Shown one piece after another: positions 1 through 5,454 of a DNA stretch of 5,454 nt (within the stretch, counting starts at the first letter, position 1; every line of letters begins with the position of its first letter). The stretch lies in assembly GCA_021161495.1 (NCBI GenBank), contig JAGHAO010000162.1, positions 1 through 5,454 of the forward strand, given 5' to 3'. The notes under the pieces are model-generated. The model worked only from the letters and a program-made list of their open reading frames with translations. It did not search any database and was not told where the DNA came from. The stretch comes from Caldisericaceae bacterium (GTDB lineage Bacteria; Caldisericota; Caldisericia; Caldisericales; Caldisericaceae). The translations under genes and the position numbers were made by a program.

Positions 1-1867
1 AACCATTCTCGGAATACACCGTCCAATACATATGAGACACTCCGTATTGCGGCGCACCGGCGCAACCGTCAACAACATAAATCGGATAATTCTGCCCGCA
101 GTATTCGTATTTCGCGGTATTCTTTACCTCTCCGTCGGCGTTGATCGGGTAAGTTCTTTCATAATCATGTTCGTGGCCGTTGTAAACAAGATTTACATGA
201 TACTTATCGAACAACGGGCAAAGCGTCTCCCTTATGGACATATCGCTTGCACCCACCGAAGTGAACGGAGGCCGATGGAACGCAACGATTATCCAATAAT
301 CCGGGTGTTCCTTTTTTATATTCTCAAGATCCGAAACGAGCCATTTGTATTGAGGTGAACCAACGCGGTAGTCAGAATCGCTTGATAGGCTGATAAAGTG
401 TATGCTTCCGTAATTAAAGGAATACCATAGGTTATTATTTGGAAAAACAAACTGTTTCAGATAATTTGTCCACGGTTCCGCGGTTTTGTAATGGTACTCG
501 TGGTTTCCCACCGCTTCCATAAACGGAGCGGTTGCGGAAAGGGGTTCGAGGTAATTAAACCAGATGTCCCACAAGTGCTGGTCTCCTCCTTCATAAACGT
601 TATCGCCCGTAAAAATGACAAATTTCGGATGAACTTTGAGTGCCTTTTTTACCACTTCACCCCAATCCGACATATCGTCGTCGTACGGGGATTTATTTCT
701 TGAATCTCCCATAATGACAAAATTGAAGGTAGTTTTATCCGATGCAGGTGCAGTGGTAAACGTATAATCCCGACTCCACCCCCCTACGGGATCTCCGCAA
801 CGGTAATGGTAAGTTGTGCCCGGTTTCAAATCTTTGAGTTCCACGCTGTAAATGTACCCGTTAGCTCCTTCGTAAGTCCAGCTATCGTCTTTTGCCACTT
901 CTCCGTAACTCTCCGTTGTCCCGTAAACAACCTCGGCAGGCACATTATGGTTCTCTTTCGTTTGATAGGTAACAACCATCGTTGTCCGGGGATCATCTTT
1001 CCAACTCAGATGTATGTGCGTAGGAGAATCCTTTCCCGAAGGGTAGTTATTACTGATCGGCGTTGCGCACCAATTTACGATATTTGTTCCGAACTCGGCG
1101 TCGTTATAATCGTCCCAGTTATCGTAAAGTTTATCGTGGGAATCTCCTGTCCCGTCGTCGAAAATCGAAGAGTCTCCTATTGCAACAATTTTACCGCTTC
1201 CGTAAACGGATGCTGCGGCAACATTTCCCTGATACGAAATTGCAAGAGGCTTTGCGTTGTTTGAAACGGTAATCGTTGCGCCGCCCCAGATGCCTATTGC
1301 TTTTACGTTTTCAAAAATATCGGGAAATTCTTTTTTGTTCAAATTTACTATGGGGTGCTCCGACACCTTGTCTTTGTTGAACGTAATTCCGAAATCGGAT
1401 GTTTTCAACGTATCGTCGAATACCCGCACAGCATCATACCCGCTGTGGTTTCTGTCGGCACCACTGTGATCCGAAATAATAATCAATCCTCCGCCATTTT
1501 TTACGAAGTTCTTGATCACCTCGGATTCTTCCGAGGTAAAAGGGTTTTGCGGCTCCGGAATAACAAACACGGATACGCCTTTCAAGTCGTCTGCCGTGAT
1601 TTTATACCCGGAAAGTTCCCTAACGGCAAATCCCTGTTTTTTAATGGCCTCTGCCCATTCGGAGTATGCTCCGTCAATAACCCAATCGGCATTACCTGCA
1701 GTCTCGTCTTTTGTATCGTCAAAAAGCACGACTTTTTCTTCGGCAAAAGAACTTTGAGAAGAAAAATGCGGGCTGAGCATATAATAGAAGAAGCCCGTCA
1801 AAATAAAAACAACGACGAATAAGGAAATAAACTTATTTGCAGTGCGTGCAAAGCAATTCTTTCTCAT
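1..1867 (-). CDS. Exported purple-acid-phosphatase-like metallophosphoesterase with an N-terminal IFT52/GldG-like domain (3' end cut by the window)
   Basis: I read 622 codons from ATG at 1867 with no stop before the left edge, so the C-terminus is missing. Residues 1-42 form a signal peptide or N-terminal anchor: RKN...R charges, a hydrophobic run at about 14-30, and a plausible signal peptidase site after SSFA (42); no lipobox is seen. Residues 45-268 look like a DUF4350/IFT52/GldG-type alpha/beta domain (VFVIPEPQNPFTSEE, then NGGGLIIISDHSG, then GSGKIVAIGDSSIF). Residues 280-374 resemble the fibronectin-III-like N-domain of purple acid phosphatases (THIHLSWKDDPRTTMVVTY...LKPGTTYHYRCGD). Residues 380 onward carry the five metal-ligand motifs: GDSR (387-390), GDNVY (421-425, with the Tyr that ligates Fe(III) in this family), GNHE (454-457), VAFH (528-531) and GHEH (564-567). 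The expected role is metal-dependent phosphoester hydrolysis outside the cytoplasm; the substrate is unknown. Four Cys (357, 550, 590, 602) could form disulfides. Start choice rests on a perfect AGGAGGT site and the signal sequence. The phosphatase call is firm; the N-domain name is less so. Confidence 0.9.
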   Translation of the reverse strand, partial: MRKNCFARTANKFISLFVVVFILTGFFYYMLSPHFSSQSSFAEEKVVLFDDTKDETAGNADWVIDGAYSEWAEAIKKQGFAVRELSGYKITADDLKGVSVFVIPEPQNPFTSEESEVIKNFVKNGGGLIIISDHSGADRNHSGYDAVRVFDDTLKTSDFGITFNKDKVSEHPIVNLNKKEFPDIFENVKAIGIWGGATITVSNNAKPLAISYQGNVAAASVYGSGKIVAIGDSSIFDDGTGDSHDKLYDNWDDYNDAEFGTNIVNWCATPISNNYPSGKDSPTHIHLSWKDDPRTTMVVTYQTKENHNVPAEVVYGTTESYGEVAKDDSWTYEGANGYIYSVELKDLKPGTTYHYRCGDPVGGWSRDYTFTTAPASDKTTFNFVIMGDSRNKSPYDDDMSDWGEVVKKALKVHPKFVIFTGDNVYEGGDQHLWDIWFNYLEPLSATAPFMEAVGNHEYHYKTAEPWTNYLKQFVFPNNNLWYSFNYGSIHFISLSSDSDYRVGSPQYKWLVSDLENIKKEHPDYWIIVAFHRPPFTSVGASDMSIRETLCPLFDKYHVNLVYNGHEHDYERTYPINADGEVKNTAKYEYCGQNYPIYVVDGCAGAPQYGVSHMYWTVYSENG

Positions 1868-1871
1868 TGAT

Positions 1872-1878
1872 ACCTCCT
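1872..1878 (-). promoter_or_regulatory. Ribosome binding site of the phosphoesterase gene
   Basis: On the minus strand AGGAGGT lies four bases before the ATG at 1867. It is a full match to the anti-Shine-Dalgarno sequence at normal spacing. It fixes the start codon and predicts efficient initiation. Confidence 0.9.
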
Positions 1879-1896
1879 AAAAATTTTTGGGTACAA

Positions 1897-1924
1897 ATTA
1901 TACTACAAAAACAAACGCAATCAA
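1897..1924 (-). promoter_or_regulatory. Sigma-70-type promoter for the phosphoesterase gene
   Basis: Minus strand: a perfect -10 hexamer TATAAT (1902-1897) lies 16 bases downstream of TTGATT (1924-1919, four of six matches to TTGACA). Transcription should begin near 1890-1892, giving a leader of about 23-25 bases that contains little beyond the ribosome site. The 115-base gap after rsmD (1868-1982) is AT-rich and shows no convincing intrinsic terminator, so read-through from rsmD is also possible. No operator-like inverted repeat is obvious. Confidence 0.75.
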
Positions 1925-1982
1925 AGTTAAATTGTTTCGTATTTTCCATAAGGATTGCATATCGAGTATATTTAGTGTATTT

Positions 1983-2579
1983 TTAATCCATAGAACCCGC
2001 GTTTTCCGAAACAGTGTAATAGGAAAGCACGACTTTTCCGTACCTGCGCTCTTTTGTTTTTGTCAAAAGGAATTTTCCTTCGTATTTATTTTCCAGATTT
2101 TCGATTTTCCAGTGCTCTGCTATGACGAGCGTTCCCTCTTTCAACAGAGGGAAATCCGCAAGGAGTTCAACCGTCTTTCCTGCAATTTTAAGGGGAAAAG
2201 GCGGATCCAAAAATACGAAATCGAACGGCTCATCTACCCTGTCCAGAATTTTTTGCGGGTTTTTGAGTAAAAGCAAAACATCCTTTTTAATAATTGTGAT
2301 GTCTTTTTTAACCCCGAAAATCGCAACGTTCTTTTTCAGAGTTCTTAGCGAAACGGGGCTTTTCTCCACAAATGCGACGAATCTCGCCCCTTCGCTCAAC
2401 GCTTCTATTCCGACCGCACCTGAGCCCGCATATAAATCCAAAAACGTTTTGCCCGAAAGGAACGGGCGTATCCTGTCAAAAAGTGCCTCTCTAACTTTAT
2501 CGCTCGTAGGCCTAAGTTCTATCCCCGCAGGAGGGGAGAGTATTTCTTTTCCTTTGAATTTTCCCGTAACTATTCTCAT
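1983..2579 (-). CDS. rsmD: 16S rRNA (guanine-966-N2)-methyltransferase RsmD
   Basis: The 198-residue protein has the usual length and layout of RsmD, the S-adenosylmethionine-dependent enzyme that methylates N2 of G966 (E. coli numbering) of 16S rRNA during small-subunit assembly in the cytoplasm. Visible signatures are the N-terminal RIVTGKFKGKEI (2-13), the RPTSDKVREALFD block (23-35) characteristic of the family, the SAM-binding motif I LDLYAGSGAVGIEALSEGA (47-65), acidic motif II VEK (71-73), the catalytic DPPF motif (125-128) of amino-N-methyltransferases, and the C-terminal RRYGKVVLSYY strand. The start codon overlaps the recG stop by one base (TAATG) and is served by a strong ribosome site inside recG, so translation is probably coupled. 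In many bacteria rsmD is followed by coaD; here the next gene is an unrelated phosphoesterase with its own promoter. All expected active-site residues are present. Confidence 0.96.
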   Translation of the reverse strand: MRIVTGKFKGKEILSPPAGIELRPTSDKVREALFDRIRPFLSGKTFLDLYAGSGAVGIEALSEGARFVAFVEKSPVSLRTLKKNVAIFGVKKDITIIKKDVLLLLKNPQKILDRVDEPFDFVFLDPPFPLKIAGKTVELLADFPLLKEGTLVIAEHWKIENLENKYEGKFLLTKTKERRYGKVVLSYYTVSENAGSMD

Positions 2580-4900
2580 TACGCCACCTCTATAAGAGAA
2601 ATTTTTTCTCCGAATTTTTTCTCTGTAAGTTTAACAAACTCTTCGTATTTTTCCTTTTCCCACTTGATTTTTCCGCGTGCGAAATTTTCCGCTTCTTTCC
2701 TTGCGATTTCCAATATTTTCAAATCCTTTTCGCGAGTAAGCATTGTGATTTTGAATTCCGGGAGCCCATGCTGTTTCAGTCCGAAAAGTTCGCCAGGTCC
2801 TCTGAGTTTTAGATCCGCTTCGGACACTTCGAAACCGTCCGTCGTGCGTTCCAGCACCCTGAGCCTTGAAAGGGATTCTTCCTTTACGCTTTTCGTGAGG
2901 AGAAAGCAGTAAGACTGCAAATTGCCCCTGCCGACTCTCCCTCTGAGCTGGTGAAGAGTCGCAAGCCCGAAGTGGTCAGCATCTTCTATGATCATAACGG
3001 TTGCGTCCGGGACATCCACTCCCACTTCGATTACGGTTGTGGAAACAATCACGTCGATTTCTCCAGATTTGAATTTTTCCATTATCTTTTTCTTTTCCTC
3101 GGAAGACAAACCTCCGTAGAGAACACCTACCTTAAAACCCCTGAGGTGCGTTTCCTTCAACTCTTCCGCTTTTTCCATAACGGACTGTAGTTCGCTCTTT
3201 TCGCTTTCCTCAACGAGCGGACACACGACGTATCCCTTTCTTCCTTCTTGAAGTTCACTCACCAAAACCGCATAAGGCTCCGAATAATTGCCTGCGTAAA
3301 CTTTTGTGATAACGGGTTTTCTCCCTTTCGGCATTTCCCTGATCTGGGATATGTCCAAATCTCCGTAAAGCGTCAAAGCAAGCGTCCGAGGAATCGGTGT
3401 TGCGCTCATAACAAGCGTGTGGGGGAACTCCGCCTTTTTTCTCAATATTCCTCTTTGCATCACTCCGAATCTGTGCTGTTCGTCAACAACGTTCAGCGCA
3501 AGATTCTTGAACCGCACGTCTTCCTGAATGATTGCGTGCGTCCCTATAAGGACGCCGATTTCGCCTTTTGCAACTTTTTCCAAAATCTCTTTCCTCTCCT
3601 TCTTTTTTGTTCCCGACGTAAGGAGCGCCGTTTTTATCCCCGTTTTTCCGAGAATTGCGTTTGCCACGTTAAACGTTTGCCGCGCAAGGATTTCCGTAGG
3701 AGACATCATCGCTCCCTGATAACCGTTCTTAACCGCTGCAAAGAGTGCAAACAGGGCAACCGTCGTTTTTCCGGAGCCCACGTCCCCGTGGAGCAGCCTA
3801 TTCATCGGTTTTCCCGAGGAAAGGTCTTTCGCTATCTCTTCCATCGCTCTTTTCTGTGCGTTCGTAGGTTCGAACGGGAGGAGCTTTTCGAACTCGGAAA
3901 TCATTTCTTTCCCTACGTTCATTTTTATTCCTTCGTGCGACTTTATCTCTTTTTTGCGCTTTCCGAGGACAATTTGAAGCATAAACAGTTCGTCAAAAAT
4001 CAACCTGTCTTTTGCTTTTTGAAGCTTGCGAAAATTTTCGGGGAAGTGAATGTTGTAAAGCGCCTCTCCGAGGGAAACCATTTTGTATTTTTCAATGATT
4101 TCATCGGGAAGGTAATCCGGAACGTGCGGGGCGTAAATGTCCAAAACATTTTTGATTTTGTTCCTCAAAACCTTTTCCGAAATCCCCTGCGTGAGGGAGT
4201 AAATCGGGATTATCCTCTTCGTGTGGACGAACTCTCTTCCCTCGTATGCGATTTCGTATTCCGGAGAGGGCATTTCCCATTTTCCGTAAGAGAACTGCAC
4301 CTTCCCGGATAACACAACTTCCTGCCCTTCTTTGAAGACGTCTTTTAAATACGGCTGATTGAACCATACGGCATTCAAATAACCGGTTTTGTCCGTGATT
4401 GTTACGATGATGAGGTTTACCCGTGCTTTTTTCTCTGCAACGCGGACGACTTTTCCCTGTACGGTGAACCTCTCTCCGTTCTTCAAATATGCGATTTTTG
4501 TTGTGCGTGAAAGGTCCAGATAATCGCGCGGGAAGTAATACAAAAGGTCGTATGCCTCGATTATCCCTAATTTTTTGAACACCTTTGCGAGTTTCGGGCC
4601 CACGCCTTTTACGTATTGAACGGGAATAAACGTTTCGGACAGAGGAATGAACTTTTCCTTGATTGTTGTTTTCCCTTGCAGGACCGCGATGACGTTTCCC
4701 GCAACTTCCGCCCTCTTTTCCGGAGTGAGGTTTGCATATCCTTCAAAAAGGCTCCGCACCTTTTCCTTTTGTTTTGAGGTAAGCGGAGCCTTGTCAATAT
4801 TTTTCTCTATGAACTTCTCGATTCCACCGCTTACGGCTTTATCAGTGAAACCCTTTTTCTTTTCAAGCCTTAGTACATTTTCGAGAAGTTTCCAGCCCAT
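2579..4900 (-). CDS. recG: ATP-dependent DNA helicase RecG
   Basis: The 773-residue protein is a complete RecG, the double-stranded-DNA translocase that remodels stalled replication forks and migrates Holliday junctions and R/D-loops. Residues 1-85 are a helical N-terminal extension absent from E. coli RecG (693 residues) but typical of Thermotoga and related lineages. A helix-hairpin-helix-like segment follows (YVKGVGPKLAKVFKKLG, 96-112), then the OB-fold wedge domain (about 140-225). Superfamily 2 helicase motifs are intact: Walker A GDVGSGKT (372-379), DEQH box (473-476), SATPIPRT (499-506), motif V (STTVIEVGVDVPDA, 620-633), motif VI QLRGRVGRG (651-659), and the RecG-specific TRG region with ERTTDGFEVSEADLKLRGPGE (684-704). 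The start overlaps the deoB stop by one base. Its only upstream purine run, AAAAGAGA at 4918-4911, is weak and rather far from the ATG, so initiation probably depends on ribosomes finishing deoB. The extension's own motif (RLEKKKGFTDKAV, 11-23) supports this start. Confidence 0.97.
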   Translation of the reverse strand: MGWKLLENVLRLEKKKGFTDKAVSGGIEKFIEKNIDKAPLTSKQKEKVRSLFEGYANLTPEKRAEVAGNVIAVLQGKTTIKEKFIPLSETFIPVQYVKGVGPKLAKVFKKLGIIEAYDLLYYFPRDYLDLSRTTKIAYLKNGERFTVQGKVVRVAEKKARVNLIIVTITDKTGYLNAVWFNQPYLKDVFKEGQEVVLSGKVQFSYGKWEMPSPEYEIAYEGREFVHTKRIIPIYSLTQGISEKVLRNKIKNVLDIYAPHVPDYLPDEIIEKYKMVSLGEALYNIHFPENFRKLQKAKDRLIFDELFMLQIVLGKRKKEIKSHEGIKMNVGKEMISEFEKLLPFEPTNAQKRAMEEIAKDLSSGKPMNRLLHGDVGSGKTTVALFALFAAVKNGYQGAMMSPTEILARQTFNVANAILGKTGIKTALLTSGTKKKERKEILEKVAKGEIGVLIGTHAIIQEDVRFKNLALNVVDEQHRFGVMQRGILRKKAEFPHTLVMSATPIPRTLALTLYGDLDISQIREMPKGRKPVITKVYAGNYSEPYAVLVSELQEGRKGYVVCPLVEESEKSELQSVMEKAEELKETHLRGFKVGVLYGGLSSEEKKKIMEKFKSGEIDVIVSTTVIEVGVDVPDATVMIIEDADHFGLATLHQLRGRVGRGNLQSYCFLLTKSVKEESLSRLRVLERTTDGFEVSEADLKLRGPGELFGLKQHGLPEFKITMLTREKDLKILEIARKEAENFARGKIKWEKEKYEEFVKLTEKKFGEKISLIEVA
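2584..2591 (-). promoter_or_regulatory. rsmD ribosome binding site inside the recG 3' end
   Basis: Minus strand AGAGGTGG (2591-2584) ends four bases before the rsmD ATG at 2579. It is made of the last recG codons (Glu-Val-Ala, GAG GTG GCG), so the recG C-terminus doubles as the rsmD initiation site. Confidence 0.8.
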
Positions 4901-5454
4901 TAAATATAAATCTCTTTTAAGAAACTCGTGCCATTGAGATGCTCAAGATTAAAGATTTCGGAAATCGTGTCTCCCATATCAGAGAAGGAATTTCTCAATC
5001 CGAGGTAATAGTTCGGTTTGAAATGCTTTCCGTACGCAATTATGGGGACAAACTCCCTCGTGTGGTCCGTATGTCCTTTGAACGTAGGGTCGCACCCGTG
5101 ATCCGCAGTGATAAACAGCACGTCCGTTTCTTTCATATTGCCCAATATGTCGGGAAGTGCATCGTCGAAATCTTGAAGCCCGTTTCCGTATGCAACGTAG
5201 TTTCTCCTGTGCCCCCAGTGGGAATCAAATTCAACTAAATTCGTAAAGAGCAAACCTTCGAAATCCTCTTTTATCAGGTTGATCGTTTTTATGATACCGT
5301 CGATGTTGTTGTCCGTGTGAATACTCTTTGTGAGCCCCACACCGGCAAACAGGTCATGAATTTTTCCGACGCCGACAACTTCCCTTCCGCTTGCTTTCAT
5401 CGTGTCGAGAACCGTTTTCCCGACGGGCGGAAGAGAATAATCCCTTCTTTCGGA
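4900..5454 (-). CDS. deoB: Phosphopentomutase, C-terminal half (5' end outside window)
   Basis: The frame is open from the right edge; 184 residues and the stop are visible, about half of a normal DeoB of roughly 390. The ATG at 5400 is internal: the 18 upstream codons continue the family sequence (RRDYSLPPVGKTVLD), so it is not the true start. DeoB interconverts ribose or deoxyribose 1-phosphate and 5-phosphate in nucleoside salvage and belongs to the alkaline phosphatase/phosphoglycerate mutase superfamily, with two Mn ions. Ligand segments seen (fragment numbering) are VEFDSHWGHRRN (74-85; D77 and H82), ADHGCDPT (117-124; D118 and H119) and TDHTRE (129-134; H131). KIHDLFAGVG (31-40) is also a family signature. 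The N-terminal metal and phosphate-accepting Thr part is missing from the window. One extra residue appears between DPT and DHTRE relative to the forms I know. Stop TAA overlaps the recG ATG, pointing to an operon. Confidence 0.95.
   Translation of the reverse strand, partial: SERRDYSLPPVGKTVLDTMKASGREVVGVGKIHDLFAGVGLTKSIHTDNNIDGIIKTINLIKEDFEGLLFTNLVEFDSHWGHRRNYVAYGNGLQDFDDALPDILGNMKETDVLFITADHGCDPTFKGHTDHTREFVPIIAYGKHFKPNYYLGLRNSFSDMGDTISEIFNLEHLNGTSFLKEIYI

Noticed and set aside
806..1822. Several overlapping plus-strand open frames of 70-155 codons
   Set aside because: They lie opposite the phosphoesterase gene, whose minus-strand frame has five ordered catalytic motifs, a signal peptide, a ribosome site and a promoter. 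The plus-strand products show no family resemblance.
1873..1892. AAAAATTTTT palindrome next to the ribosome site, considered as an RNA thermometer or terminator
   Set aside because: The two arms are directly adjacent with no loop, made of A-T pairs only, and sit before the start codon; a stable hairpin is unlikely.
1940..1965. Small TCC/GGA inverted repeat after rsmD as a terminator
   Set aside because: The stem is only about three base pairs and no U-tract follows.
2122..2595. Plus-strand open frame of 157 codons opposite rsmD
   Set aside because: Ser/Pro/Phe-rich translation without motifs, antisense to an intact RsmD.
3248..4312. Long plus-strand open frame (354 codons) opposite recG
   Set aside because: It is antisense to the well-conserved helicase, rich in Arg, Phe, Cys and His with no recognisable domain or ribosome site; its openness follows from codon bias of recG.
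4101..4367. Minus-strand 88-codon frame inside recG
   Set aside because: Out-of-frame shadow within the OB-fold wedge region of recG; Arg-rich with no domain.

Overview
The window carries four protein-coding genes, all on the minus strand. Read in the direction of transcription (right to left) they are: the C-terminal half of phosphopentomutase (deoB, cut by the right edge), the complete branched-DNA helicase gene recG, the complete 16S rRNA guanine-N2 methyltransferase gene rsmD, and a large gene for an exported purple-acid-phosphatase-type metallophosphoesterase that runs off the left edge. Plus-strand open frames are antisense shadows of these genes. I found no RNA gene, mobile element, CRISPR array or long repeat.

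Layout. 4900-5454: deoB, 3' part. 2579-4900: recG. 1983-2579: rsmD. These three are joined by two identical TAATG junctions (stop and start share one base), so they very probably form one co-transcribed, translationally coupled unit. 1868-1982: the only non-coding stretch (115 bases), holding a good sigma-70-type promoter and a perfect AGGAGG ribosome site facing leftward. 1-1867: the phosphoesterase gene, whose stop codon lies outside the window.

Organism. The sequence is clearly bacterial: Shine-Dalgarno sites, a TATAAT promoter, RsmD and RecG. Base composition looks moderately AT-rich. RecG carries the roughly 85-residue N-terminal extension seen in thermophilic and deep-branching lineages such as Thermotogota and Chloroflexota, and its proteins are rich in Lys and Glu. 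A deep-branching, possibly thermophilic bacterium of the Thermotogota/Caldisericota/Coprothermobacterota kind would fit, but this is a weak inference.

How the genes work together. deoB (nucleoside salvage), recG (fork rescue and recombination) and rsmD (ribosome maturation) are housekeeping genes with no shared pathway; their coupling probably reflects shared expression. The phosphoesterase has its own promoter and acts outside the cytoplasm. It is the accessory part of the window and the most unusual protein: an IFT52/GldG-like (DUF4350-like) alpha/beta domain is joined to a fibronectin-III-like purple acid phosphatase N-domain and a dinuclear metallophosphatase domain.
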